The notes under the pieces were generated by a model. That model did not search any database, was not told where the DNA came from, and saw nothing but the letters and a program-made list of their open reading frames with translations. Position numbers and translations under genes: made by a program. Below, in pieces: positions 37,964 through 50,192 of a DNA stretch of 64,000 nucleotides (position 1 is its first letter; every line of letters starts with the position of its first letter). Origin of the DNA: Maylandia zebra (lineage: Eukaryota > Chordata > Actinopteri > Cichliformes > Cichlidae); NCBI RefSeq assembly GCF_041146795.1, contig NC_135176.1:14811286-14875285 (forward strand). Reading direction: 5' to 3'.

Positions 37964-39145
37964 AGCAGGTATTTGAGAAATAAGATTCAGGTTTTCAGCT
38001 TGCTTAATGGTTCTTGCTGGTTAGACAACAAATGTTAGAGAATGTCATGTACCTAACGGATTTCATACAGTATTACGGTTATTAAGGTTAAGCACCATTT
38101 GTGATGCAAGGAAAGCTCTGGACAAAGCACAAAATGGAGTTATCACTTCCTAATTCTTCCCGATCCACAAAATGCTGACAGTTTACTTATGTGCAGTTTA
38201 ACATATCCAGCATCAGAGATACTTGCTATAGTTTAAATGTCTGTTAACATAAGCTTTAGATTTCACACACACACTAAAGCAATGCTTTGGACGATTATAA
38301 ATTTCCATGTAATACAGAATTATGTCTGGGCTCATGGAGGGCTTACTCTAAGTTCAGCTGGATAAGAACTATGAAAACAAGTCTGCAATGCCATGCAGTT
38401 TAAAACTTTCAATTTTATATCTGGTTTATTATTTGCTTCCATAAGTGCAAACTGCTTAAGTGAGAGTTTAAAAGTATTTCTTAAGATCACGAGACTGGGG
38501 AAATAACAGCCTGCACGATGCCATATTGGTAGATATGATAGTAGACAAACATGATAGACTGCCTGCTTGTTCAGTTTCTCGCTTAAACATGATTAAGCAA
38601 AATATGCATGTGATATTATTGGCAAAAATGTGGATTTAAAAAAAATTGCAGTAATTTAATAGCTGTGTCTGCTTTTATTTGTATTCATGTATTTGTAATT
38701 TTATGGAAAAGGTTTTTTGTTAATAGATCAATACTGCATGCACCTTCTGCTGCAGGTAAACTGCACCTTTTCACCAGCTTTTATCAAACATTGCATCGCA
38801 AGTCTCTGACAAACGGGTCAATATTTTCTGTGTATAATTAGATAAACAGTCATGTTTTATCCAGAGCATTTACCTTAACTGTAAAGCCACAGATCTTTGT
38901 GTCATGGCTGTTATACTGCAACACTGCAGCTTGCAAACAGCTGGCTGAAATCTACCATCAGACAGAGAAGCAGATTTGGATTGGTTAGTGGTGTGAATGC
39001 AGATTAGTCTTACAGTTGGAACCTAATCTCGCAAACAATAATCTCCATTAATCTCCAGCCTGCTTGAATTCACAAACTGGGATGAAGGCTGCGTTTGAAA
39101 TGGCAAAACTATTTAGAGCAGAACACGAGGATAGTCTGTCTGATA

Positions 39146-39193
39146 CTTTCTGCGACAGGTGGAAACCCTGTCACAGAAAGGGTTTCCACCTGT
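39146..39193. repeat. Overlapping, mutually exclusive hairpins
   Basis: Hairpin 1 pairs CTTTCTGCGACAGG (39146-39159) with CCTGTCACAGAAAG (39167-39180), with one mismatch. Hairpin 2 pairs ACAGGTGGAAACCCT (39155-39169) with AGGGTTTCCACCTGT (39179-39193), a perfect match. The arms overlap, so only one can form at a time. Confidence 0.9.
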
Positions 39194-39837
39194 GTTTTTT
39201 ATACTTAACAGTCAGAAATATTCAGTGTCAGTTCTGTCACAGTTTTATTATATTTTAAAACTGTGCTAATGAATTGGTACAAAAAAGTTTACTGGTCCTT
39301 CTAAAGCAACAGGGACAAAAAAGAGGATATGGTTAGAAGTTGCAGGAAAATGTGGACCAGCACATTAAATCAGCTCTCACTCAACCCATCTCTATCACAC
39401 AAGGATCTTGCATAACCCCAAACCCTATCGCCCCAATTTTGCCTGCTGGCTGCTGCCAGGAAGATCCGAAGGAAGACAAAAAGATAAAAATAATATTTAA
39501 AAAACAAATAATAATAAAAACGCTATCAGAATATCAAAAGGAGAATAAAAAGGGCAACCTTGCCTCCACATAACCCAGATTTGTGTGTTCTGATAAAATG
39601 ATCCAGGTTCAGTCTAAATACTTAATTTATTCTTCAACTTTATTAGATCTCATGGCATACCTCAGAGGAAAACATCCACGTCCATGTTATCAGCTATTCA
39701 GTTAAACAGCTCATTCACCCTGGAAGACACCATTATTTTTTATAAACCTCCCTGTAAAACACTAGCACTGGATTTAATGTACAGTGTCAGCACCAAAGGA
39801 CATTTTAAAGGATGGTTGAACCTTTAATTATACTTTA

Positions 39838-40037
39838 CAGTGGGGCAAAAAAGTATTTAGTCAGCCACCGATTGTGCAAGTTCCCCCACCTAAAATGATG
39901 ACAGAGGTCAGTAATTTGCACCAGAGGTACACTTCAACTGTGAGAGACAGAATGTGAAAAAAAAATCCATGAATCCACATGGTAGGATTTGTAAAGAATT
40001 TATTCGTAAATCAGGGTGGAAAATAAGTATTTGGTCA
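39838..40037 (+). repeat. Left terminal inverted repeat of the Tc1 element
   Basis: 200 bp, differing from the right TIR by three C/T changes (ACCTAAA versus ACTTAAA, GAATCC versus GAATTC, AATCAGG versus AATTAGG). TA precedes it at 39836-39837. Confidence 0.95.
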
Positions 40038-40053
40038 ATAACAAAAATACAAC

Positions 40054-41076
40054 TCAATACTTTGTAACATAACCTTTGTTGGCAATAACAGAGGTCAAAC
40101 GTTTACTATAGGTCTTTACCAGGTTTGCACACACAGTAGCTGGTATTTTGGCCCATTCCTCCATGCAGATCTTCTCGAGAGCAGTGATGTTTTGGGGCTG
40201 TCGCCGAGCAACACGGACTTTCAACTCCCGCCACAGATTTTCTATGGGGTTGAGGTCTGGAGACTGGCTAGGCCACTCCAGGACTTTCAAATGCTTCTTA
40301 CGGAGCCACTCCTTTGTTGCCCGGGCGGTGTGTTTTGGATCATTGTCATGTTGGAAGACCCAGCCTCGTTTCATCTTCAAAGTTCTCACTGATGGAAGGA
40401 GGTTTTGGCTCAAAATCTCACGATACATGGCCCCATTCATTCTGTCCTTAACACGGATCAGTCGTCCTGTCCCCTTGGCAGAAAAACAGCCCCATAACAT
40501 GATGTTTCCACCCCCATGCTTCACAGTAGGTATGGTGTTCTTGGGATGCAACTCAGTATTCTTCTTCCTCCAAACACGACGAGTTGAGTTTATATCAAAA
40601 AGTTCTACTTTGGTTTCATCTGACCACATGACATTCTCCCAATCCTCTGCTGTATCATCCATGTGCTCTCTGGCAAACTTCAGACGGGCCTGGACATGCA
40701 CTGGCTTCAGCAGCGGAACACGTCTGGCACTGCGGGATTTGATTCCCTGCCGTTGTAGTGTGTTACTGATGGTGACCTTTGTTACTTTGGTCCCAGCTCT
40801 CTGCAGGTCATTCACCAGGTCCCCCCGTGTGGTTCTGGGATCTTTGCTCACCGTTCTCATGATCATTTTGACCCCACGGGATGAGATCTTGCGTGGAGCC
40901 CCAGATCGAGGGAGATTATCAGTGGTCTTGTATGTCTTCCATTTTCTGATGATTGCTCCCACAGTTGATTTTTTCACACCAAGCTGCTTGCCTATTGTAG
41001 ATTCACTCTTCCCAGTCTGGTGCAGGTCTACAATACTTTTCCTGGTGTCCTTCGAAAGCTCTTTGGTCTTGGCCAT
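40054..41076 (-). CDS. Tc1-like transposase, intact
   Basis: 340 residues with no stop or frameshift, the usual length for Tc1 transposases. The N-terminal paired-like DNA-binding region spans about residues 1-110. It has an HTH of the pattern [20 protein letters not shown] ... [12 protein letters not shown] and a GRPR-like basic linker ([11 protein letters not shown]). The DD34E catalytic domain shows [10 protein letters not shown] (first Asp), HDNDPKHTA (second Asp) and [15 protein letters not shown] (Glu). A conserved [12 protein letters not shown] block lies between the first two. The start [13 protein letters not shown] is typical. It cuts and pastes the element by binding its TIRs and inserting at TA. 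Whether it is expressed is unknown. Confidence 0.97.
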   Translation of the reverse strand: MAKTKELSKDTRKSIVDLHQTGKSESTIGKQLGVKKSTVGAIIRKWKTYKTTDNLPRSGAPRKISSRGVKMIMRTVSKDPRTTRGDLVNDLQRAGTKVTKVTISNTLQRQGIKSRSARRVPLLKPVHVQARLKFAREHMDDTAEDWENVMWSDETKVELFDINSTRRVWRKKNTELHPKNTIPTVKHGGGNIMLWGCFSAKGTGRLIRVKDRMNGAMYREILSQNLLPSVRTLKMKRGWVFQHDNDPKHTARATKEWLRKKHLKVLEWPSQSPDLNPIENLWRELKVRVARRQPQNITALEKICMEEWAKIPATVCANLVKTYSKRLTSVIANKGYVTKY

Positions 41077-41241
41077 GGCGGAGTTTGGAGTCTGACTGTT
41101 TGAGGCTGTGGACAGGTGTCTTTTATACAGATGATGAGTTCAAACAGGTGCCATTCATACAGGTAACGAGTGGGGGACAGAAAAGCTTCTTACAGAAGAC
41201 GTTACAGGTCTGTGAGAGCCAGAGATTTTCCATGTTTGAGG

Positions 41242-41441
41242 TGACCAAATACTTATTTTCCACCCTAATTTACGAATAAATTCTTTACAAATCCTACCAT
41301 GTGAATTCATGGATTTTTTTTTCACATTCTGTCTCTCACAGTTGAAGTGTACCTCTGGTGCAAATTACTGACCTCTGTCATCATTTTAAGTGGGGGAACT
41401 TGCACAATCGGTGGCTGACTAAATACTTTTTTGCCCCACTG
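41242..41441 (-). repeat. Right terminal inverted repeat of the Tc1 element
   Basis: 200 bp, inverted relative to the left TIR with three differences. TA follows at 41442-41443. Confidence 0.95.
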
Positions 41442-41859
41442 TATCAGTGAGGCATTGTAACATGGCATGGAAGCCTCCTGCACCTGATGCATTGCTTTTT
41501 GATACGAAGAACCTTCCACTAATATGCCCCATTTCCTTCTCTTTACCTGTTTTACGGTACAGCAGAATCTCATGGGCCTTGACGTCTCAGACACTACAGT
41601 GTAGTGCTGGACTGTGACTATGTAGTGGACCGAGCTGGGCTTTTAGATTAGCTTACAGCCCCCCAACCACTGCCAACATTTATAGAAGTCAAACCTATTT
41701 ATTCTTTAACACATTTAAAAACGACAAGGGATAACCGAAGTGCTGTACAACTAAAAGCAGTATAACCGAGCTGGGAAGACAAACAATAACTCAGTCACAT
41801 TTAGGTGTTTTAATCTGCTTCTACCAGAAGCATCTGATTAGCTGACTTTAAAGACATAT

Positions 41860-42252
41860 CAGGAATATCCATAGTTAAAAGTTCAAAAATGTAAAAGGAT
41901 TCTAATCTGTTTAAAACCATTTATTTAAAAAAAACAATCAATAAAATCTTAAAATCAATTCTGTAACCGGGCATCAGTGTAAAGAAGCCAAAAACAGGGG
42001 AAATATGGTCTCATTTACGTGTGCCTGACAGCAGTCGAGCTGCTGCATTCGTTGTAGACAACAAAGCAGAGCCTGGCTGATTACGAAATAAAGGCTATTG
42101 CAATAATCAAGCCCGGATGAAATGAAGGCATGAATTACTTTCTCAAAGTCAGCAGATGGGAGAACGTTCTTAATCTTCGCGAGGGCTCTCATCTGGAAGA
42201 AATTGGTTTTAACAACAGAATTTATTTCTTTATTAAATGACGCTGCCATCAA
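41860..42252 (-). pseudogene. LINE reverse-transcriptase C-terminal fragment, broken
   Basis: The minus-strand frame at 41974-42252 contains FNKEINSVVKTNFFQMRALA, FEKVIHAFISSGLDYCNSLY and FLASLH. This is the classical end of the RT domain in L2/CR1/Rex-type non-LTR elements. It then breaks: the usual SLHW has become SLH-stop, and the following RIDFKILL is found one frame over. It is a dead 5'-truncated copy. The 3' continuation lies to the left. Confidence 0.85.
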
Positions 42253-42339
42253 AGATCACCTCCAGTTTTGTTTTGTTTTGTTTTTGTTTTTGCAAAGGGC
42301 CAAGGTCACCTTTAAATGAAGAATGTGAGTCACCAAGCG

Positions 42340-42370
42340 CCCCCCCCCCCCCCCCCTTTTTTTTTTTTTG
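42340..42370. repeat. C17-T14 homopolymer junction
   Basis: 17 C followed directly by 14 T. Confidence 0.93.
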
Positions 42371-42430
42371 TTCATTCAGGGTCAAAAAGTAAGCACGTCA
42401 TCTTGACCACACTATTGTAAATCTTTCCTT

Positions 42431-43330
42431 CAAGCTTCCCATTTCCATTTAATCACCTTAAGCAATGGCGTCATTAACAGATTAAATATTATTGTCTGTG
42501 GCATTATTGGAGACTCCTTCAACCCAAACAGGGAATCAAACAATCCTCACTCCATCCATCTTTACAACCGCTTATCCGATTCAGGGTCAGTTCAAGGCAC
42601 CCTAACGCAGGGCTAATATATGATTCCTATTATATTTTTGTATGGTAGTCTTTACTGTGTTTTTCTGTGATTTTCAGTCACTACTTTCTTGTTTCCTATT
42701 GTACAAGTACTGTAGTACTGCAGTGGTAGTGGAGAGCACAATGTTTGACTATGTCCACTAAATAGTCACAGTGTTCAGTGCACTATTTATTAGACTAAAA
42801 GCTGGGCCTACAGCTAAAAGTTTTAGCAAAGGTTAAGCAGTGTATCTCAACCTCACTGTTCTCTCACTAAATCTTTTGTTAAAGCTTCCCATTTCTGTTT
42901 AATCACCTTAAGTGATGGCGTCATAAACAGATTAATTATTACTGTCTTTGGCATTTATTGAGAATGCGTATCCCACCCCACCAGAGAAACAAATGGAATA
43001 AAAGCCATGGATCTCTTCAGTACCAGATGCTGAGCAGTTTCTTAGCTGAAAATAATGCAGTGTAGACTAATCATCCAACCTTGTAAAATAATTTTGCTAA
43101 TAATGCACATAGCACGATTTGAACAGCATTCCTTGAGCATCCAGACAGCCAGCCATTCTCTTAACTGTTTATTCTTTTCAGGGTCATGTCGGGACAGTCT
43201 ATCACAGGACTGATATGTTATTTCTATTGTATATTTGTGTGACGGTGACTTTCAGTCCTTACTTTCATTTACAGTTTCTCCTCATGTGTCCTGTTTCACT
43301 GTATGTGTCTTTTCTCTGTCTGTGTGTTTT
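42431..43330 (+). repeat. Diverged local duplication (two copies)
   Basis: The block at 42431-42530 (AGCTTCCCATTT, TTTAATCACCTTAAG, GATGGCGTCA-like, ACAGATTAA) recurs at 42881-42985. The block at 42549-42660 (CAGGGTCA, CTGATATRTKATTYCTATT-like, ...TTTCAGTC) recurs at about 43150-43270. Order and orientation are the same, and the second copy carries about 150 bp of extra sequence. The second block of each unit resembles the start of the common fish repeat at 32.8 kb. Confidence 0.7.
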
Positions 43331-43955
43331 GGAACTGGGAAGATGTGCTTAGTTTCTTTAAACGACGACAACACAATGAAAATCTGCTCGAAACCTTTTT
43401 TTTTTTATATTGTTGGGATGTGTCAGTTCATTCATAAACAGATGTCCTCAAGCTCTTAGAGCCACATAAAAGGATCTGCATTTAAAAATATATATATCTA
43501 CTGACTACATCGTCAGTAATAAACCTGACAAGTTAAAAATTTGTAGGTTGGTATTTGTTTGTGATTTGTGTAAATTAAGACTATGCATTAGAAAAAATTA
43601 AGTAGGTCAATATTTATAAAACGGCCAGTGGCTTATTCTTTGGACTACCTTGAGAGATGGTATAAGAGGGGAACTTTTATAAGCATAGGGAAACTGTAAA
43701 TGGCTTTAGGTGTTATCATATTTTACCAGTTTTATAAATTCAGTTATTTTTGCTGAATACCTAAAATTGCTGGCCAGAAGTTTGGTAACAAAATGTGTAT
43801 ATAACACTTGCTAGGGACATTTTAGATAAATAAAAGAAGAAATCAAAGAACATCTGGCACTAAAGAGAACATTAGTCTAACACAAATGTTGGAAATATTG
43901 TAGTTCTTAGACTTTGGCCTCTGTAACTACAGTTTACACCCTGCAAGTGGACTTT

Positions 43956-44210
43956 TTAGCAGTTAGAGTTTTTCAACCCACTGAAGAATGTTGACTTCAC
44001 CACAATGAGGCAGTATATGATCAGGATCAGGACGAGGAAGTGGGAGAAACACCAAAAAGTTGAAAGGGATGAGTCCGTTGGGAATGTCCCAGCAGTTGTT
44101 AGGCTCCTTGCCTCTACAGCTGGAGCAGTGTCAGCAGCGCTCAAATGGCCACAATCGCCGCACAGTCCACAAGATATCAACAGCACAACAACTGTGAAAC
44201 TCACAGCCAT
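43956..44210 (-). CDS. Candidate small secreted or membrane protein, antisense in nrg2 intron 1
   Basis: 84 codons from an ATG with G at +4. Residues 1-20 (MAVSFTVVVLLISCGLCGDC) look like a signal peptide. Residues 24-52 are rich in Ser, Thr, Ala and Pro. Residues 54-71 (FSHFLVLILIIYCLIVV within them) look like a membrane segment, followed by a short KSTFF...NSNC tail. The GC content is higher than the flanks. No homologue is recognised, no polyadenylation signal was found nearby, and the length alone is within chance expectation. It may be a real small gene, an exon or a coincidence. Confidence 0.25.
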   Translation of the reverse strand: MAVSFTVVVLLISCGLCGDCGHLSAADTAPAVEARSLTTAGTFPTDSSLSTFWCFSHFLVLILIIYCLIVVKSTFFSGLKNSNC

Positions 44211-44249
44211 TTGGATTTTACTTTGATGACAAAGGCAATCTGTTTTTCC

Positions 44250-44279
44250 TGTCCACCCCTGAATGCCCTGGGGTGGACA
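44250..44279. repeat. Perfect hairpin, 10-bp arms, 10-nt loop
   Basis: Arms TGTCCACCCC and GGGGTGGACA, 40 bp upstream of the small antisense ORF. Confidence 0.85.
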
Positions 44280-44826
44280 TTCCTAAAATACAAAGAATCG
44301 ACTCTTTCAAATACTACAGTATTACTACAGGTATACTTCAGAGCTAGCACTGAATAACATAAGGCATGTACTGAAATTTAAAAAGAAAAAGAAAAATACT
44401 ATAGATGAATGACTAAGAAAAAAACACAAAATTGCCAATGAAATGGAAAAACACACATATACCTGGTTTGCAGCGCATGTTTCCACACCATAGACCCCTA
44501 TTTAGTGTGTTTACGTTGGCCTGATCATTATGACTTGTATCCTCCTGCTTTGTGAAGGCAGTTCAAGTTTACTCAGCCTTTTGAATTATTCAGTAATTTG
44601 CAGCTATCTTGGGCTGCAATACGCTTCCTTCACAGGCTGCAGCTAGTGCACGTATTTAAATATTTAAAACTTGTTTTTTTTTTTCTTTATATTGTGCACG
44701 CCATGAAAGGCTGTCACCAAAAATAACCTCTTAAACTCCTTTGGTATTATCATTAAATAAGAAATCAGTAAATAAAAAGAGACACGATCCTATTTTTAAA
44801 CGTGAAGTCTAAATATGAGACATATA

Positions 44827-46101
44827 CAGTTCTGTGGGTTACCACCCCTTGTTTCTCTCAGAAAATGTGAAATAGTTGCAGAATTTATTGAAACATATGC
44901 AAACGCACACAGAAATGCATCATATAAGGCAAAACAGAATTTCTAACAAGCCTGAATGTGAGTATTTGACCACATTTATTCTTCAACACAGCCTGCACCC
45001 CTTAGGGAAGTTTCCTTGTAGTTCTTTTATGTAGTCTTCAGGACTAGTTCTCCAGGCTTCTTGAAGGACATGCAAAGCTCTTCATTGGATGTTATCTGGT
45101 TTGGAGTTTTCTTCTGTTCACTGTCAAGATGATCCTGCACTGCTTCAAAAATGCTGAAATTCTGGATCTGGGGGGCCAATCCATGACTGATATGAGTTTT
45201 TACTGAACTGGCACTGTGTTTTGGCTCCAAACCATGATGGAGCCTCTACCATGTTTTATAGATGGCTGTAGATACTCACTGTTTTAGCTCCCTCCTGACC
45301 TCCTCAGTACATATTGATGATTTGAAACACAAATTTCAAATATGGATTAACACCTCTTGCCAGATTTTTGGTCCAGTTGTGTAATTTGGCATACATCAGC
45401 CATTTCTCCTTGAGACTGTTTCTTCGACAGCTACCCTTCCACTGAGACCATTTCTAATGAGACATCATTGAACAGTAGATGGATCAGCTGAAGGGACCGA
45501 TGCGTCTCTCAGGTCCTGTGTCCTTCTTTCCTAAGCACGTTACATTCAGACACTCGTCATCTGTTGTGTATCATTTTTTAGGCCTCCCACTTCTTCTTTT
45601 GTTCTCTACTTTGCTCAAATCTTGTAAGGACACGCACGTTTTCAGCTAATAGCTCTTTGGGAATCACTTTGTTAGTGCAAAAATCCAGTTTTATGCCTGT
45701 TAAAACTGCGTTATTTTTGGATTGTTTCATAGATTAAAGTAAAGAAATGAGAACAAATTATGTGTTTTTGAAACAGGCTGTTAGTAACAAAGTGCCTAAC
45801 TTGTCTCTTACGTGTCAACACAACACTGGTTCATCCCTTGAGTTATGTGCCTTTTGCATGCTTGAATGAGTCACAGGTCCGTGTTAAGTGGCTTAACAAA
45901 CAATAAACATTCCTCTGAAAATGGTCAGGTACAAGGACTGGACTGAAAATGAGTGAAAAAGCAGCCAATGTACAAAGAAAAACTTTGAAAGACCTTCAGA
46001 ATTATTGCTCAAGACCACTTTTAAAGACAAATAAGAAAGTCTGGCTCCTTGGAAGTTAAATATAGAGAAATGACAAATGAGCAAAGACTTTTGCACATGC
46101 A
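44827..46101 (-). mobile_element. Decayed Tc1-like transposon (copy B)
   Basis: It follows the same block order as copy A at 36.6 kb (TTATTCTTCAACACAGC, GTTCTCCAGGCTTCTTGAAG, CAAGATGATCC, GGCCAATC, GCCTCTACCATGTTTTATAG, TAATTTGGCATAC). A segment near its right end (45873-45982) is about 95% identical to 37742-37851 of copy A. The right terminus CAAAGACTTTTGCACATG resembles the MITE at 7.0 kb, while the left terminus is too diverged to fix exactly. There is no transposase ORF. Confidence 0.65.
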
Positions 46102-49100
46102 TAAATGTAAAACAAACATGATTTTTTTTTTAACTTACGCTGTATTTCAGTATGAAAAAGATTAGACTGCAGACTAGTCTTTTTGTTTGGAGCAAAGAAC
46201 AACAGAACATTAGAAGTTAATTATTCATTGACACTAAAAAAAAACAATGTGGCCCATCTGTATTAATGGCATAGAGTGTAGATCAATGTTGGAAATCTGC
46301 ACTGCATACAGTTTATCCATCATTCCAACTAAATTGGGGGAAATAATTCTGGGCTATTAACTTTGTTATATACAGATTTTGCATTCTTTACATCGATCAA
46401 CAGGTTAATCACATCACATATTAATTAATATCACTTTGGATTAATACATGTGAACGGCATAACTCACAAACTACTCAGGTAACCTCCTTTTTTTTTTTTT
46501 TTGATCGGAAGCCTCGTGAAGCTTCTTGGTTTGCCCCAATACTAAACTGGTTACTCTTTTCCCTGCGTCTGATACTTGTTGTTTCTGCAGCCCGACAGAG
46601 CACTAGATTCACTTTTGGTTGATAATTCTTATGAACAGAATAATTGCTTAAAGCTGGAGGCCTGTGGTCATGATTGTGCTCACACAAATTACTCTTGAGA
46701 TCAACACTGTTTTGGCATGTTGCAGAAGTAGTCTACTATTGCTCAGTCCACAGAGGGAGGGCATAGCTGGCAGGCACACATTTCGCTTGTCGATCTTCGT
46801 AGCTGCAGGCGTATCATGGAAGAAAACACATTCCATAAACATTCCATAAACTGGTTTATAGGTGAGAATAGAGCTCCTCAATCACAAGGTATAAAAGGTT
46901 TGTGTAAACAGCTTAACGTCTTCGGCGGCATCTTTAGCTTTGGCTCTAGCTTCGGTTACTGTAGAGCACCACACAAGTTTTTAAGTATACATACGTGCGC
47001 ACTGTGTTTGTAATGTCAGTGACACTGTGGTGGAGAACGGGAGTTAACACAGTCTTACTTAATCCCTAAAATAAAACACAAACACTACAATCAAAACACA
47101 AATGCAACTCTCGCTCTTTCATTGGAAATTATGACTCGATGTAGCCAAAGCCGTGTAGCTTGTTTTGGCTGGAAAAGGAGAGGAACAGTATCAACTGACA
47201 GTGTAAAATGTCAAGAAAGTGCCAAGTCTTTGGAAGAATTATAGTACAGCTTATTATTGCTTCTTATTATTGGGCAACAGTAAGAAGCAGGTTGCATTAA
47301 CGAGTGGCAAACATGACTTCATTTGTGATTTGTGTAATTTAGTATTCACAGCCTTAATTTGACTTATTGCAGCAGCATTTTTTTAACCTACTCATCAGTT
47401 AACCATTTGTAGCTCTGGGCGATTCTTCATTACACTATCACCTCAACAAATTGTCCGGTAGCTTCACAGGAAACAACGTGGCAATAAAGAACAGTACGGA
47501 TGATAACCTTTCACTGAGGCTCTCTCTCTCTCTTTGGCCTTCAATTACTATAGGCCCCGGGCTACTGCTTCACTCTCATCAAGCATCAGTTTCTTGTAGT
47601 CTGCTGGTTTTATCAGTAGATTCGGGCAGGTTTTATTTAGTCACTACTTGATGACAGACGTACCAGCGTTTTGTACTTCTATTTAGGTCATGTCACGGTA
47701 GTAAAATTTGTTCAGTCACTGGGAACAGAGTGTTGCTTAGAACGTGGAGCACATAACTCTCAGAGTAGTTTAGTTGTTTTGTTAATTTGGATATCTCACA
47801 TTTCAGTCCACCTTCTTAAAAGGTACATACAGAAATAGTTCATCCTTTCCTCATCTGAATCTGAACACTTTTTTGTTTTGTTTTTATGGGGAATGCATGC
47901 AGATCGAGGAAAAAAGAAATTCCCAGCTCGATGTTGTTGCTTGCCGGTGCTTGTGCGTGTTATCCTTTTGGATAATTGGCTGAATTTCTCTAAATACATT
48001 TGCTATAATTCTGAGTCTGCAAGCATATGCATGCTTTCCTACGTCAGCTGGTTGTAGAATGGCTAGCTTCAAACCTTGCCTGCATTTGCGTTGTGATTCA
48101 AGCGTGAACACTGACATGCAGCCTCTGTAAGATTTAATAGACTGAAATAAACATTTGTCCGAAAACTGTGTAATATGACAGCCAATTATGCATTTTAGCA
48201 AAGAAAGCTGATGGTGTCCATGACAGGAACTTCAACCAAAAATAAACAAACAAAATGATAGGGAACAAAAGGACCATGGGAAGGGCAACGGTGTTTGTGT
48301 GCCGAAGTGTTGAAAAGAGGGGCTGCTGGCACTCCTGCTGGGCGCCTCCCGGTGTGTTTAAGGGACGTGTCCGGCCATGTTCACCCCCCACACACAGTAC
48401 ATATCCTGAGAGAAGGTTTGTTTCCTCAGGTATGTTGTAGGTGTGGATTGATGTGTGTCTTAACATGAAATAACTTTACACAGAATGGAATGGCTTGTTA
48501 GCGGTGTTTGGAAGTGGACCAAGATAAAATCCTGTCTCCCTCAACAGGGGTCTCCGACCTTGGGACAGATGTTTACTTTACAACAAAACTAACGAAAATA
48601 TGCATCATTTGCAGATTGGAGATAAATTGCCTAATTCTGTGTTCTGTGACTGAACGTAATACCGAGGAGGAGCTGATAGAAGATTATGACGCTGCTGACT
48701 CGACCAGCAATAACATGTCGACGACTCAACCATTGTATTCCTCAGTATTTACAATATATATATACACGGATATTTCATTCATCACACCATAAGATGACTA
48801 GATACTTGACGCCCATGCACAAAGCAGTCCTTGTGTGCCGTCCGAGAACTGGTCTACAAACTGTGACGCCATCAAGTTGTAAACTGTGGACATTTTCCAG
48901 TGGAATGATTTGGGAAGTATGACGTAGGATAGTAACCCCACCCCCCGCCCCAACCCCCAAGGTTTTTCAGAAAATTTAGGCAATCATTAAAAATTTCTGA
49001 AATTCTAAAAAGGTAAAAAGCAAGCATGTCTGTTTGTGATTACTCCTGCGTGTGTGATGCATGCCAGGGCGTGTGTTTTTGTCGTTGGCTGTTCCTCTGT

Positions 49101-50154
49101 CCTTTAGCCTTGCTTTCTTCTGACCTTCCACCAGTGCTCCTGCTCATTATTGTGTTGCTCTAATCTGGAGGGGACAGGACTGGGTGCAGAAGTGTATTTA
49201 TCTTCCTGCACAAATAGGACCTCTTTCCGTCTGGTCGTTGCTCAGCTTGTTGTTGAAAGATAGCGAGCAGCGTAGAGCAAGCTTCAGTGTGTGTGTGTGT
49301 GCAGAAGGAAACTGAGATGTGTCCCAGCTGGCCCACAGACCAGCACACTACCATCACCTCGCTGCAGCAAATGTAGACAAAAGAGGAAATATCTCCCTTG
49401 TGATACTGATACCCCTTAACTCTGGGGGTGTTTTACCCTAAATGAGAACGCAGCATTCCTCACAGTGGTCTGTTGTACTTGTAAAAGCCAGTAAGATCAG
49501 TGTTACAGAAAGTCCCTGCAGTGTGAGCCCCGTAGCCTCGTTTCCGCTTTTTCCCCATCACATCTGTTGGGATGTGTACTTTTACTACACATTGTCTAGG
49601 CATGTTTCTTTTCCTTCCCTTGTTGTCTTCATGACATTAGGCTTAGAAGCGAGGAGTTATCATACTGCAAATGGCCATGGGCCAGGAAACCACTGTAGGC
49701 AAGCCAGCAATACAAAACAACATAAAACGTACCTTGAAAAATATCCCAGTAGATGACTTCTCTGTTTGCCCTGTTAAAACTGTGAAAGGTCATTCTGGTT
49801 AAAATACTGGGTAATTATTTGACCTTAGTTTTGCACTGCAGTCAGTGAAACTCTGACCCTGTCTCCAGTGTCTTAGCATTTCATTTTTATCCATCTAAAC
49901 CTGGTATAGCATGATATTATTATTATTACTTGGCTTTTTGAGCAATAGTAAATACTCTTGGCTGAAATTCAACTATTAGAATTTAAGCTAAAGCTTTGGT
50001 ACCGCACCTCCATCACTAAGCTGGTGGTGGCTCGCCTTGAGCTTGAGCTTTAGCTAGCTTTGACCTCCTTCTTAGTGCCGGGGTTGTCAGTCGCCGCTGT
50101 GCTCGGCATTGGATTTAACTGCTTGTAGAGAGTTAGAGAGAGGGTTTTTTTTCC

Positions 50155-50191
<37 letters not shown>

Positions 50192-50192
50192 G
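50155..50192. repeat. (GT)n microsatellite
   Basis: TGTGTGTGTG TTTGTG followed by about 12 GT units. Confidence 0.93.

Larger units (their letters stand above)
39838..41441 (-). mobile_element. Full-length Tc1/mariner transposon with 200-bp TIRs
   Basis: The element is 1604 bp and starts and ends CAGTGGGGCAAAAAAGTATT (right end in reverse complement), flanked by TA target-site duplications at 39836-39837 and 41442-41443. The terminal inverted repeats span 39838-40037 and 41242-41441 and differ at only three positions by eye. An intact transposase gene on the minus strand fills the interior. Complete ends, near-identical TIRs and an unbroken ORF point to a recent insertion. Confidence 0.97.

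Noticed and set aside
40148..41095. 315-codon plus-strand open frame
   Set aside because: It is the antisense shadow of the intact Tc1 transposase and has no protein-like character of its own.
41590..42800. Inverted partial match between 41.6 kb and 42.75 kb (TGTGACTATGTAGTGGAC-like)
   Set aside because: Only about 18 bp match well. That is too short to claim an inverted repeat or transposon terminus.
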